From the NCBI RefSeq assembly GCF_017876755.1, contig NZ_JAGIOO010000001.1:6991786-7055785 (forward strand): a stretch of 64,000 bases of DNA, in the 5' to 3' direction. The stretch comes from Crossiella equi. Lineage in GTDB: Bacteria; Actinomycetota; Actinomycetes; Mycobacteriales; Pseudonocardiaceae. Position numbers and translations under genes: made by a program. The notes below the pieces were generated by a model. That model had not been told where the DNA came from. It saw only the letters and a list, made by a program, of their open reading frames with translations, and searched no databases. Below are positions 44,626-53,113 of the stretch, piece by piece. Positions within the stretch are counted from its first letter, which is position 1, and each line of letters opens with the position of its first letter.

Positions 44626-44761
44626 GTGCTTTCCAGCTCCGGCGTTTTCCCCTGTTTTACCTGGGGTTTCCGCTTTCGCCGTCCAACGAGGAGAACCTTA
44701 TCCGACGAGGGGGATCCGGATCAAATCGGGGGTCCCCCACCCTCTGGCGAGTGCCGTTTGC

Positions 44762-45187
44762 TCAGGTCAGGTCGTTGGAGAGCAGCTGGGAGAGGGCCTC
44801 GTCCATGTTCACCCACAGGTTCTCGTTGCCCGGGGCGGCGAGATCGTAGGTGCGGTCCAGGAAGTCGGCCAGCTCCTGCGCGGAGGCCTCGAACATGGCG
44901 TGGCCCGACGGGGAGCTCAGCTCGATCACGACGACCTCGGGGTCATCGACGGCCGGGCGGATCCGGACGTCGCCGTCACCGGCGTCTGCGATGAGGCCGT
45001 CGGCCAGGAGGTCGCGGGAGAAGACCCACTCGACCCAGCCGGCCCGCCCGGTGCGGAACGCGGCGACGACCGCGTAGGGATCCCGGGTGTCGTAGCGGAG
45101 CTCGACCTGGACCGGGACCGCCGGGGTCCGCGGGGCCAGGAGGTCGAAGACCGCCGTGGAGCGGAGAGTCACATGGTCGTTGCGCAT
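44762..45187 (-). CDS. SsgA-family sporulation/cell division regulator
   Basis: A 141-aa protein of the SsgA-like family, actinomycete-specific factors that position septa (SsgB recruits FtsZ) or control sporulation-linked wall remodelling. Family signature: VPVQVELRYDTRDPYAVVAA, TGRAGWVEWVFSRDLLADGL, GDGDVRIRPAV and FLDRTYDLAAPG. It is conserved beside this tRNA cluster in several actinomycetes as I recall. Which paralogue (SsgA-G) cannot be fixed from sequence alone. ATG 45187. Confidence 0.9.
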   Translation of the reverse strand: MRNDHVTLRSTAVFDLLAPRTPAVPVQVELRYDTRDPYAVVAAFRTGRAGWVEWVFSRDLLADGLIADAGDGDVRIRPAVDDPEVVVIELSSPSGHAMFEASAQELADFLDRTYDLAAPGNENLWVNMDEALSQLLSNDLT

Positions 45188-45493
45188 CGTCGTCGCCCGC
45201 CTTTCGGTACTTCTGCCGTTGCCTGCCGCCCTAGGGAACGGCCACGCGTTGTATTTGTGACGTGGAAGTGGCCCTCTGCGCTCGCCCTTAGCCCGTTTAT
45301 CACCCGTCCGGGGCAGAACTACTTCGGTGGGCGACCAAGATGTTGCGCTGAGTGGTCAGTCATCGTGTCTTGATTTGGCTTCGAGGTCTAGCCTGAACCG
45401 GTCCGCGCCCTCGTGCGAACGCTGGATGTGAGGAACCCCTTGGTTGCTGATCGGCCGAGATCGCCAGCCGTACGGCTCGACCACGCTAGCACC
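45188..45493. other. divergent intergenic region
   Basis: A 306-bp gap between the SsgA-family gene and the sigma-factor gene. It contains GGGAACGGCCACGCGTTG (45234-45251), with a GGGAAC resembling an ECF -35 hexamer, but no certain promoter. Confidence 0.4.
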
Positions 45494-46093
45494 GTGAACC
45501 GGGACCGGCGGCCCGCCGGAGGAGTGACCGACGGCGAACTTGTCACCCAGGTGGAGCAAGGTGACCGCGCTGCGTTTTCAACCCTGTACGACCGGTACTG
45601 CCGTCAGGCGTACGCGTTGGCCAAACGTGTGTGCGTGGACGCCGAGCTCGCGGAAGACGTGGTGCAGGAGGCGTTCCTCACACTGTGGCGTGACCCCGGT
45701 CGCTACGTTGCGCAACGGGGCGGCTTCGGCACCTGGCTGCTGACGATCGTGCACCACCGGGCCGTCGACGCCGTCCGCAGGGAGAACACTCAGCGGAAAC
45801 GGACCGCCGCACAGGCGGAGCAGAGCCTGGTCACGCAGAGCGACGCCCCGGGTGCCGACGTCGAGGCCATCACCGAGGTGCTGGGCCAGGACGTGCGGCA
45901 GGCGCTGCGCGAGCTGACCGGTGAACAGCGGGAAGTGATCGTGCTGGCCTACTACGGCGGCTACACGCAGTGCGAGGTCGCCGCCCGGACGGGACTGCCC
46001 CTGGGCACGGTGAAGTCGCGCATGTTCGCGGCGGTGCGGCGCCTGCGGGGGTTGCTGGCGGGCGGGTACGAGGACGCGGGAGAACAGCGGTGA
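45494..46093 (+). CDS. ECF-type RNA polymerase sigma factor
   Basis: A ~199-aa group 4 sigma factor. Region 2: FSTLYDRYCRQAYALAKRVC, AEDVVQEAFLTLWRDPGRY and GTWLLTIVHHRAVDAVRREN. Region 4: LTGEQREVIVLAYYGGYTQC, VAARTGLPLGTVKSRMFAAV. It is partnered with the overlapping anti-sigma gene (GTGA). The arrangement and sequence resemble the SigK/RskA group. Start is uncertain: GTG 45413 would add 27 residues, GTG 45524 abuts a GGAGG site; GTG 45494 is a compromise. Confidence 0.88.
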   Translation: MNRDRRPAGGVTDGELVTQVEQGDRAAFSTLYDRYCRQAYALAKRVCVDAELAEDVVQEAFLTLWRDPGRYVAQRGGFGTWLLTIVHHRAVDAVRRENTQRKRTAAQAEQSLVTQSDAPGADVEAITEVLGQDVRQALRELTGEQREVIVLAYYGGYTQCEVAARTGLPLGTVKSRMFAAVRRLRGLLAGGYEDAGEQR

Positions 46094-46923
46094 GCACGGA
46101 TTTTCGGGGCCAGGACTGCCCCAGTGAGGACCTCGCGACCGGGTGGGCGCTGCACGTGCTCGAGCCCGCCGAGGAGGCCGAGTTCGCCGCCCACCTGCCG
46201 ACCTGCGCGCGCTGCCAGGAGGTTGTGCAGGCCACCGAGGAGGTCGGCGCGCTGCTCGGCGGGGCTCTGCCGCCGGAGGAACCGCCCCCGCACCTTCGGG
46301 CGAACTTGTTCGCCCGAATCGACCAACTGGAGCAGCCCGGGACCCGCTCGGAGGGCCATTCCGGGGGTATCGCCGAAGTGCTGCCACGCGTCGCCGAACG
46401 GCAGGCGGTTGTCGAGATTTCGAAGCGCCGCAGGCGGTTCCAGCCCCTTCTGGCGGTGGCGGCCGCGGTGCTCGCGGTGGCGGTGATCGGCACCCTGGGC
46501 GTCCGGACCTACCAGTTGGACGCCGAGCGCGAGGCCGGGCTGCGCCGCGAACAGGTGCTGGCGCAGGCGGTGCGCATCGTCGCCGACCCGAACACCCGGC
46601 GCGTGGTGCTGGGTGCCAAGGACGGCGGCCACCCCGTGGCGACAGTCGTGGCGGCCGACACCCGGGCGGTGGTGGTGCCGACGGACCTGGCACCCAACGA
46701 CACGACGGCCCGGACCTACGTGCTGTGGGGCCTGGACAGCGGGGGCGCGCCACGCCCGCTGGGCGTGTTCGACGTGAACGGCCCGGACGCCGCACCGGGC
46801 GCCGTAAGCTGGCCGGACAACGCGCCGCGCTTCACCGGCTACGCGGTGTCACTGGAGAACGGGCGCGTGGCACCCGCCGCACCGTCCACCGTCGTGGGCC
46901 TGGGAAACCTGGAGTCGAGCTGA
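46090..46923 (+). CDS. membrane anti-sigma factor (RskA-like)
   Basis: A 277-aa protein. The N-terminal cytosolic anti-sigma domain has a zinc-binding HLPTCARC (His-x3-Cys-x2-Cys) in AEFAAHLPTCARCQEVV. One TM helix follows (PLLAVAAAVLAVAVIGTLGV, ~118-137), then an extracytoplasmic anti-sigma-K-type domain (DTTARTYVLWGLDSGGAPRP, LGVFDVN). It should hold the upstream-encoded sigma factor inactive until regulated proteolysis. GTG 46090 overlaps the sigma stop. Confidence 0.88.
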   Translation: MSTDFRGQDCPSEDLATGWALHVLEPAEEAEFAAHLPTCARCQEVVQATEEVGALLGGALPPEEPPPHLRANLFARIDQLEQPGTRSEGHSGGIAEVLPRVAERQAVVEISKRRRRFQPLLAVAAAVLAVAVIGTLGVRTYQLDAEREAGLRREQVLAQAVRIVADPNTRRVVLGAKDGGHPVATVVAADTRAVVVPTDLAPNDTTARTYVLWGLDSGGAPRPLGVFDVNGPDAAPGAVSWPDNAPRFTGYAVSLENGRVAPAAPSTVVGLGNLESS

Positions 46924-47396
46924 GCAACACCACCGAAGGCCAGGACCCGGACGCGGGCTTCGCCAAGACCAAGGCCAACCAGCCACACGTCCTGGACCGC
47001 TTGGCCACACGCTGGGGCTTCGCCGAACGAATCCGCACCAGCCCGCCGCTGCGCCTGGCCTTCCGCATCGCGGTGGGCGTCGTCGGCGGCGCGGTCCTGC
47101 TGCTGGGCTTCGTCCTGATCCCCTACCCGGGCCCAGGCTGGCTGGTCGTCTTCGCGGGCCTGGCCATCCTGGCCACCGAATTCTCCTGGGCTGCAACGGC
47201 TCTGGTCTTCGCCAAGGCCAAGTACGACGCCTGGACCCGCTGGCTGCGCCGCCAGCACTGGGCGGTCCGCTGGTCTGTGATCGGTGCCACAGGCCTCTTC
47301 GTGGTGCTCACCTGCTGGCTGCTCAACGTCTTCGGCATGCTCGCCGGGTGGTTTGACCTGGACATTCCGTGGTTGCGGACCCCGTTTTTGCGCTAG
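46920..47396 (+). CDS. PGPGW (TIGR02611-type) membrane protein
   Basis: A ~158-aa protein with TM helices LAFRIAVGVVGGAVLLLGFV, VVFAGLAILATEFSWAATAL and SVIGATGLFVVLTCWLLNVF. The signature PYPGPGWLVVFAGLAIL defines the actinobacterial PGPGW family of unknown role. No ATG or GTG precedes the conserved part; CTG 46920 overlaps the anti-sigma stop (CTGA) and is the best guess, TTG near 46998 the alternative. Linked by overlap to the sigma/anti-sigma pair. Confidence 0.8.
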   Translation: MSNTTEGQDPDAGFAKTKANQPHVLDRLATRWGFAERIRTSPPLRLAFRIAVGVVGGAVLLLGFVLIPYPGPGWLVVFAGLAILATEFSWAATALVFAKAKYDAWTRWLRRQHWAVRWSVIGATGLFVVLTCWLLNVFGMLAGWFDLDIPWLRTPFLR

Positions 47397-47413
47397 CGGG
47401 ATCATGGGGTAAT

Positions 47414-47451
47414 GTTCTTCCTGCCGGGCCGGAAGGCAAGGCGGGAAGAAC
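47414..47451 (+). terminator. stem-loop after the sigma operon
   Basis: GTTCTTCC-t-GCC ... GGC-g-GGAAGAAC stem, 14-nt loop, 18 bp after the PGPGW gene and 7 bp before tRNA-Val(CAC). No long T-run follows. Confidence 0.5.
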
Positions 47452-47458
47452 AAAGCAA

Positions 47459-47530
47459 GGGCGATTAGCTCAGCGGGAGAGCACTTCGTTCACACCGAAG
47501 GGGTCACTGGTTCAATCCCAGTATCGCCCA
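47459..47530 (+). tRNA. tRNA-Val(CAC), attachment site of the right-hand element
   Basis: Acceptor GGGCGAT/ATCGCCC, anticodon stem CTTCG/CGAAG with loop TTCACAC (anticodon CAC), T-arm ACTGG-TTCAATC-CCAGT, discriminator A. Genomic bases after it are CCG, not CCA. Its 3' end faces an integrase gene 80 bp away, so the 3' end is the probable att site. Confidence 0.96.
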
Positions 47531-47540
47531 CCGCAGGTCA

Positions 47541-47571
47541 GAGGCCCTGGAGAGATCATCTCCAGGGCCTC
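47541..47571. terminator. terminator hairpin between tRNA-Val(CAC) and integrase
   Basis: Perfect 13-bp stem GAGGCCCTGGAGA / TCTCCAGGGCCTC with a 5-nt loop followed by TTTCTG. Serves the tRNA and, in reverse, possibly the integrase gene. Confidence 0.8.
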
Positions 47572-47610
47572 TTTCTGTGCCGTACAGCAGCAAAGTACAG
47601 CAGCAGGCCC

Positions 47611-48846
47611 TCAAGCGCCCAGCAGGTCGCTCAGCTTCTCCAACGCCTCCCGGGTCTGCTCCTCGGAAACATCGGTGTAGATCTCCATCGTGGTCTTCAG
47701 GTTCGCATGCCGCAGGATGCGCATCGCCACCCGCGGATGCACCCCGAGCTCGGCCAGCAGCGAGGCGCACAGTCGTCGCGCTCCGTGCACGGAGATCACC
47801 GGCACACCGGCCTTCTCGCACCGCCGGACCCATGAGCGGTAGAAGTTGCGCGGCTCGATCGGCGTCCCCAGCCTCGTGGTGAACACCAGCCCGCACTCCT
47901 GCCACGCCACGTCCGCGGCCTGGCGGTCCAACTCCCGTTGCCGCAGCCGACCCCGCAGCGCCCTCTCGGCCAGATCCACCAACGGCATCGTGTCGTCTGA
48001 GGCCGGCGTCTTGGTCTCCCGGTGCAACAGCTTTCCGTCGACACGCTGTAGCTGATAACAAATGTCCAGTTCTTTCCGCGCGAGATCCACCGAATCCAGC
48101 GGCAGGCCCAAGGCCTCCCCCTTACGCAGGGCGTTGACCAGCACCAGCACATAGGCGGCATACATCGGGTCGTCGTCCTCCTTGGCCGAGACCAGGAAAG
48201 CCAGGAGGTCGGCCGTGGACCACCGCCGGGTCTTCTTCACCCGCATCCGGCCCTCGACCTTCGGAATCTTGATCAGCGTCACCGGATTGCGCTGACACTT
48301 GTCCTCCACGATGGCGTAGTTGATGCCCGCCCGCGCGCACGCCCGGATGTCGAACAGCGACCGCCTGCTCAAGTAGCCACCGCAGCACTTCCCCACAGCG
48401 CAGCACTTCTGCTTGTCCGGCTTCCGGGCCGCGTCCTTGCCTTGCGCGCAACACTGGCAGGTGCGGGCGAGCTTGTTCATCCACGCCTGCGCCTTCGCCA
48501 CCGTCAGCCGGGCGAAGGACTCAGCACCCAGTCCGGGAATGATGTAGAGGCGGAGGAAGGTCTCGTAGGTCTTCGCCGTCAACGGCGCCGAGTTCAGCGT
48601 CACCACATTCTCGTGCCACTTCCACAGGTGCTGGCCGATGCGCTCGGTCGCGGTAGTGCTCACCGGTCCCTTCGCCGCCTCCGCGTGCAACTTGATCCAC
48701 TTGTCGTGGACCTCCTCCCGGGACTTCCCGTAGACGTACTTCCGCTTCTTCTCGCCGGTCTGAGTCTCGACCCAGACGTAGGCGGCAAATCCATTGCGGT
48801 AGGGGAAGATCGAGCCTTCCCCATCCTCCCGCGCTCGTCTTGCCAT
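47611..48846 (-). CDS. tyrosine-family site-specific integrase
   Basis: A 411-aa intact integrase of the element inserted at tRNA-Val(CAC). N-terminal AP2-like arm-binding part EDGEGSIFPYRNGFAAYVWV; core-binding part with a Cys-rich insert (TCQCCAQGKDAA, CCAVGKCCGG); catalytic Arg in NALRKGEALGL, HxxR in VHGARRLCASLLAELG, RHANLKTT, and the nucleophile in MEIYTDVSEEQ. ATG 48846 follows GAGGA at eight bases and begins one base after the excisionase stop. Confidence 0.93.
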   Translation of the reverse strand: MARRAREDGEGSIFPYRNGFAAYVWVETQTGEKKRKYVYGKSREEVHDKWIKLHAEAAKGPVSTTATERIGQHLWKWHENVVTLNSAPLTAKTYETFLRLYIIPGLGAESFARLTVAKAQAWMNKLARTCQCCAQGKDAARKPDKQKCCAVGKCCGGYLSRRSLFDIRACARAGINYAIVEDKCQRNPVTLIKIPKVEGRMRVKKTRRWSTADLLAFLVSAKEDDDPMYAAYVLVLVNALRKGEALGLPLDSVDLARKELDICYQLQRVDGKLLHRETKTPASDDTMPLVDLAERALRGRLRQRELDRQAADVAWQECGLVFTTRLGTPIEPRNFYRSWVRRCEKAGVPVISVHGARRLCASLLAELGVHPRVAMRILRHANLKTTMEIYTDVSEEQTREALEKLSDLLGA

Positions 48847-48847
48847 C

Positions 48848-49042
48848 TCAGGAATCCTCGCTCGCTCGACGTTCCACGTATTCATCAACCCAGCGCGGAA
48901 GAATCCGACGGTGGCGACCGTCCTTGATGGACTTGATCTCTCCCGTGGCGACGAGGCTCTTCGTCTTGGACAGACCGAACCCGAGCATCTGAGCGACCTC
49001 GGACACGGTGTGCCACTTGCGGGTCACGGGCAACTCGGCCAC
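48848..49042 (-). CDS. excisionase-like HTH protein
   Basis: A 64-aa winged-helix/MerR-like protein (WHTVSEVAQMLGFGLSKTKS, IKSIKDGRHRRILPRWVDEY) of the excisionase/HTH_17 type that bends att DNA to direct excision. GTG 49042 follows GGAGG by eight bases. Directly upstream of and coupled to the integrase gene, the classical xis-int order. Confidence 0.88.
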   Translation of the reverse strand: MAELPVTRKWHTVSEVAQMLGFGLSKTKSLVATGEIKSIKDGRHRRILPRWVDEYVERRASEDS

Positions 49043-49235
49043 GGTGAGTCCTCCGAAGCTCGTTCGCACACCACGCGAAGGATCGGGTGTGCGGTCGGCA
49101 CCTGGTGGTCGTTCATGACGGTCTCTCCTGCGCTGTTGAGTCTGAGGATGAGCACTTCGTGGATGTGATCCAGGCAGCACCCCTCCTCAATGGACGGTGG
49201 GTGGCTGACCAACGGTCGAGCCGCGTGTACAGCGC

Positions 49236-49245
49236 AGGTAACGCG
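49236..49245 (-). promoter_or_regulatory. CGYGTTACCT box, xis-int unit
   Basis: Minus strand reads CGCGTTACCT, pointing at the excisionase gene 194 nt downstream. One of seven copies in the element. Confidence 0.6.
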
Positions 49246-49347
49246 GCGAGCTACCTGCTGGTCGGTCTTGAGGCCAGGATCCGGGGCGCAGGCTGTCCGT
49301 GGTGGGCTGGCGCCGCCGATGTACTGGGACAAGCGCACCATGGGGAA

Positions 49348-49381
49348 GGGGGTGCCGGGACAGTGAAGTCCCGGCACCCCC
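49348..49381. terminator. terminator of the MoxR-VWA operon
   Basis: 14-bp perfect stem GGGGGTGCCGGGAC / GTCCCGGCACCCCC with a 6-nt loop, 33 bp beyond the VWA gene stop. Confidence 0.8.
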
Positions 49382-49413
49382 TGGGGTGCGGTGCGTCGAG
49401 ACCGTAGTCGGGG

Positions 49414-51171
49414 TTAGAGGTGCTGTTCGATGAGCTGGTTCAGCCGTTGGGGCATTTCCTGCACCGAAGAGGCCTCCAGGATCAGGGGTGTCGTGGACAG
49501 CTGTTGGAGCCCGCTGGGGTCGGGGACTCCGATGCCGACGCCGATGGTGATGATGTCGCCAGGTGCTGTGGCTAGGTGCCGTGCGACGGCGGTGCGGTCT
49601 TGGGGTTCGAGGCTGTCGTCGGTCAGGATGATCAACAGCCTGCGGTGGTCTGATGCTCCTTCTGTATGTTCCAGTTCGTCGAGCGCCCAGGCCACGCCGG
49701 GCGCTAGTTCTGTGTACATTCCTGCGGTTTGGGCGAGGGCCAGCTTCCTCTGGGAGGTGATGGGATCGAGTGGTTCCTGCATCGTGCGCACCACGTGTAG
49801 TCGGTGGTCGAAGCAGGCCATGGCGATGTTGGCGTGGTCGTTGAGGTCGTGTACGGCATAAAGCAACGCGCTCGCGGCCAGGTGGGCTGTGGCGGCGGTT
49901 GTGTTCGTGGCCATGGTCATCGAGCCGGAGGCGTCGACGAGCACGGCCAAGGACAGGTGGTTAGCGCGGTGTTGACGGTGGCGCGGGTTGAGCCACAGGC
50001 GGGGGTTGGCCTCGCTCGGGTGGTGGGCATGGAGGTAGATCCGTGCGCTCTGGTGGTCCAGGTCGAGGACGGGCCCGTGGGGTTGGGGCCGTCGGCTCTC
50101 GGCCAAGCCGTGGAGCAGTGGGGTGAGCACGGTGGCCAGTTGCGTGCCGAGGGCGGGGGCCTGGTGGGCGTAGGCGCAGATGGTGTCCAGAGTGGCTCCT
50201 ACGAGGGCGACCGCCAGTGGGTCATGGTGGGGTTTCTCCTCCTCCCAGGCTTGACGGACTTCAGCGCCCATGTCGGAGTGTGCGATGTCGGCCACGATCG
50301 CGGGGATTGCTTCGATGTGCTCGGGGAGCGGGCTGGCCACGTGTTGCGCGCACGGCGCGAGCATCGGGTGCTCGTGCAGCGCGTCGAGCAGCTGCTGCTC
50401 GAAGGCGGTACGCTGGCCGTCTTGGCCGTCCTGGAGATCGCTGGTGTCCTCGCTCTCCTTGCCGTTCGCATCGGTTTCTCCGTTGCCTGTCTCCTCCTCG
50501 GGTTCGGTTGAGGTTGAGCGCCACAGCAGGTCCAGGACCTCGGTGGCCAGGTTCTCCTCCTCGGCCCAGTGACCTCCTCTCGCCCGGGTGAGCACCGAGA
50601 CGAGCTCGGGCCAGATCCTCTGGTAGGAGGGGTGCGTGGGTTGGTCGACGGTGTTGCTGTCGCTGTCGTGCAGGCTGCCGCTGCGCAGCAGCGCCAGGCC
50701 CCAGCACAGCAGCCGCTCCGCGTCCTGTTGGGGTTGACCTTCGGGTTCGAGGTCGGCCGGTGGGGCCAGAGGTTGGAACAGGATGCGGTAGGCGATGTCT
50801 CGGTTGAGGGACCAGTAGGCCAACTGCTGGATGATCGAGGAGAAATCCACGCGGATGTCAGCCAGGACGTTGGCCACCAGCGCGTGCGGGGTTCCCTGCT
50901 CGCGGAGCGGGTAGCCGCGGACGATCTCGTGGGCGTGCATCGCCTCGTGACCGGCGAAGTAGGAGATCATCTGGTAGCGCAGCTGCACGGGCAGTCTCGC
51001 CCACACTCCGGGGGCGAAGCGGGCGGCCAGGCCGTCGGTGACCGGGAACCGCACATGCAGGCTGTGCCCGTCATAGCCTGTGCTGGGTTGGGGGTGTGGG
51101 GTGATGAGCAGGCCGTGGCCGGGGGCCACGGCGGCGAAGATCCGCCGCACCACCGGTGTGTAGTCGATCAT
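49414..51171 (-). CDS. VWA-domain protein with HExxH motif, MoxR partner
   Basis: A 585-aa protein of the CobT/VWA-like type. The N-terminal domain has a metalloprotease-like GHEAMHAHE (HExxH at residues 75-79), then a long acidic linker (EEETGNGETDANGKESEDTS), then a C-terminal VWA domain with the MIDAS motif VDASGSM and further acidic ligands (TDD). Such proteins are metal-dependent adaptors that deliver substrates to MoxR ATPases. Its ATG overlaps the ATPase stop (ATGA). Position inside an integrative element suggests an accessory, perhaps conflict-related, role. Confidence 0.82.
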   Translation of the reverse strand: MIDYTPVVRRIFAAVAPGHGLLITPHPQPSTGYDGHSLHVRFPVTDGLAARFAPGVWARLPVQLRYQMISYFAGHEAMHAHEIVRGYPLREQGTPHALVANVLADIRVDFSSIIQQLAYWSLNRDIAYRILFQPLAPPADLEPEGQPQQDAERLLCWGLALLRSGSLHDSDSNTVDQPTHPSYQRIWPELVSVLTRARGGHWAEEENLATEVLDLLWRSTSTEPEEETGNGETDANGKESEDTSDLQDGQDGQRTAFEQQLLDALHEHPMLAPCAQHVASPLPEHIEAIPAIVADIAHSDMGAEVRQAWEEEKPHHDPLAVALVGATLDTICAYAHQAPALGTQLATVLTPLLHGLAESRRPQPHGPVLDLDHQSARIYLHAHHPSEANPRLWLNPRHRQHRANHLSLAVLVDASGSMTMATNTTAATAHLAASALLYAVHDLNDHANIAMACFDHRLHVVRTMQEPLDPITSQRKLALAQTAGMYTELAPGVAWALDELEHTEGASDHRRLLIILTDDSLEPQDRTAVARHLATAPGDIITIGVGIGVPDPSGLQQLSTTPLILEASSVQEMPQRLNQLIEQHL

Positions 51172-52646
51172 CGGGATCCTTGGTGTGCGGCGAAGGCGGC
51201 GGTGATCTGCTCGCTGGTCAGACTGCTGCGGAAGGGCAGCGCGTCGATCAGAGGTGTGCCCCAGCCGTGGACGGTGTGGGCCAAGGCCAAGGCGTGCAAA
51301 GCCAAAGCGGGGTAACGCAACAACTTCCCGGCGAAAACCGCGATGGCGATCTCAGCGGGCGGCTGGCCGAGCACGAACCGGACCATGGCGTCGCGTCCGG
51401 TGCGGGTGCCCCAGCAGTAGCGGTTGGCCAGCAGCGGATCGAGGTTGAGTCTGTCGATGGTGGAGGCCAGCAGACCGGCGAAGTCCAGCATCTCGGCACC
51501 GGCGGCGTGGACATTGTTCTCGGGCAATCGGTCCTGTTCGGTCAGCCTCTGCAGTGCCCGGAACCCAGTTCCTCTCAGGTCGTCGAGCAACTCCGCGTTG
51601 GTAGGTTGGCCGAAGCTGATGATGCTCCAGCGGTCGAGCCACTTCTCTCCCCAGTCCACGGTTGGCCGGTTGGTGGTCAGAGCAATCAGGGCTTCGGGGT
51701 GGACCGGGACGTTGATGGCGCCGCCTGCGATGGGCAGGAACGCGCGCAGCCGTGCCGAGGTGGGGTTGAGCAGGCCTTCCAGGGCGTCCAGAACGTCCAG
51801 GCGGCCCTCCCAGCGGTGGAGGTCGACGAACTCCACCACGCACGGGTGCTGGATCGCGGTGACGAGCAGGCTGTGTTCCAGGACGGTCTGCCCGTCACGG
51901 AGTCCCGTGCGGAAAAGTTCGGCCTGCTCCGGTGAGCTGATCTCCAGGTGGGGGACGCAGCGGTCGGCGGCGATTTGGCGCAGGCACGCGCTCTTGCCGG
52001 TTCCGGGTGGACCGGCAAGCAGGAAGACCTGCCGGTCGAGGTGGAGTTGGCTGAGGCGGGCGATCTGGTGGTAGGCCTTCGGATTGCTGAAGGCGTCACG
52101 GGAATCCTCGACAGAGGGAACGTGGGGGAGGAGTTCGTCGGGGAAGCGGGCGTTCGTGCGGGTGAGTTCCACCTCCTGGATCGGGAGGACGCTGGTGATC
52201 TGGGACCATGTCTCTTCGACCGGCTGGAATCTGTACGCGGTCCCGGGCAGGACGGCGTAGTAGTCGGCTGAGATTGTCTTGAACTGGGTGCCGGGTCTGT
52301 GCACCGCATCCGCCAGCCTCCCCAGGGGCCCGGGGAGGAGCAGGCCGGCTTCGAGCAGGGACCAGTGGTGCTGGCACGGGAATGTGTCGCAGTCCCAGCA
52401 TGGCGTGGTGGATCCGTTGTCCTGAGTGAAGACCACGAAAGACACACGAGGGAAGCCGCCGTGCTCGGCGGCGATCTCGACAGCACAACGGTTAATCCCG
52501 GTGATGGTATCGCGGGGGATAAAGGTTGCCTTGATGGTGACCGTTGTGCTTGAAGGGCCTGCCAGCACAACGGCGTGCATCATCCGGACAGCTGGCCACA
52601 GGTCGCGGGCCTGTCCGCGGTGTTGACTCAACGTCGTTCCTGCCAT
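51168..52646 (-). CDS. MoxR/CobS-type AAA+ ATPase
   Basis: A 492-aa ATPase. The AAA core has Walker A LLAGPPGTGKSACL (~residues 226-239), Walker B-like CVVEFVDLHRW with a divergent VDLHR in place of DExx, sensor-1-like ALIALTTNRP and an arginine-finger region near DRWSIISFG. The N-terminal ~150 residues are unlike MoxR and include a Cys-rich CWDCDTFPCQHH, possibly metal-binding. It pairs with the overlapping VWA gene in MoxR-VWA fashion. ATG 52646 has no clear ribosome site; ATG 52581-52584 is possible. Confidence 0.8.
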   Translation of the reverse strand: MAGTTLSQHRGQARDLWPAVRMMHAVVLAGPSSTTVTIKATFIPRDTITGINRCAVEIAAEHGGFPRVSFVVFTQDNGSTTPCWDCDTFPCQHHWSLLEAGLLLPGPLGRLADAVHRPGTQFKTISADYYAVLPGTAYRFQPVEETWSQITSVLPIQEVELTRTNARFPDELLPHVPSVEDSRDAFSNPKAYHQIARLSQLHLDRQVFLLAGPPGTGKSACLRQIAADRCVPHLEISSPEQAELFRTGLRDGQTVLEHSLLVTAIQHPCVVEFVDLHRWEGRLDVLDALEGLLNPTSARLRAFLPIAGGAINVPVHPEALIALTTNRPTVDWGEKWLDRWSIISFGQPTNAELLDDLRGTGFRALQRLTEQDRLPENNVHAAGAEMLDFAGLLASTIDRLNLDPLLANRYCWGTRTGRDAMVRFVLGQPPAEIAIAVFAGKLLRYPALALHALALAHTVHGWGTPLIDALPFRSSLTSEQITAAFAAHQGSR

Positions 52647-52801
52647 GGTGTTGCCCTGGCGCGCCAGAACCCGACGGGTTCGCCAGGGCGTGTTTCACCA
52701 CCTTCGAGATGCTGGTGGGCGCCCCCTGGCGAGGGGTGTGATGGTCGTGGTGCGCTGTGGAACTGGCAAGGTGCTCGCGTGCGTGGACACGCCAGCCCCG
52801 C

Positions 52802-52811
52802 AGGTAACGCG
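52802..52811 (-). promoter_or_regulatory. CGYGTTACCT box, MoxR-VWA operon
   Basis: Minus strand CGCGTTACCT, 156 nt before the ATPase start, sense orientation. Confidence 0.6.
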
Positions 52812-52923
52812 AGTAGCGCCTGATGGTGGCGTTCACCGCGACCGCGCGTAGATCGGCCGCACAGCGACTTCTGGAGGCATTCCTTGGCAGGCAAAGGAAC
52901 CTGCCGAATCCCTCTGCGCACAG

Positions 52924-52965
52924 CACAGTCCGGCCCGGGGCGTGGTGTCACCGGACCGGACTGTG
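52924..52965 (-). terminator. inverted repeat downstream of the small secreted protein gene
   Basis: 10-bp arms CACAGTCCGG / CCGGACTGTG with inner CCGG pairing. Lies beyond the stop of the gene at 53114 on the minus strand. Confidence 0.5.
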
Positions 52966-53113
52966 AGGCATGGTTCAGGTCAGAGTGGGCGGCATCCGGC
53001 CGCAGTCCGGTTGAGGTCCTTGATGAAGGTCCAGGCGTACTCGCTGGCGGTGGCGATTCGGCGCACGGTCATGCTGTGTGTAGCGGTGCACACCGCGCTC
53101 GTGCGAGTTCGAA

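Larger units (their letters stand above)
49043..49413. other. leader region of the xis-int unit
   Basis: Holds one CGCGTTACCT box, a terminator hairpin, and a possible 30-codon minus-strand ORF (MNDHQVPTAHPILRVVCERA from 49117, ribosome site GGAGAG) that overlaps the excisionase start. Whether that ORF is translated is open. Confidence 0.4.
52647..53113. other. non-coding upstream region of the MoxR operon
   Basis: A 467-bp gap containing a CGCGTTACCT box and an inverted repeat. A 31-codon frame from a GTG near 52780 on the minus strand could be a leader peptide, but evidence is thin. Confidence 0.45.

Noticed and set aside
47459-49042. Direct repeat of the tRNA-Val(CAC) 3' end as the second att site
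   Set aside because: I found no second copy in the window; the far boundary of the element is probably beyond base 64000.
49024-49377. 117-aa frame in the leader of the xis gene
   Set aside because: Only the last ~30 codons have a ribosome site; the longer frame overlaps the terminator and box and has no recognisable pattern.
52492-52926. 144-aa frame overlapping the start of the MoxR gene
   Set aside because: Shares sequence with the MoxR N-terminus in another frame and shows only basic/His-rich composition.
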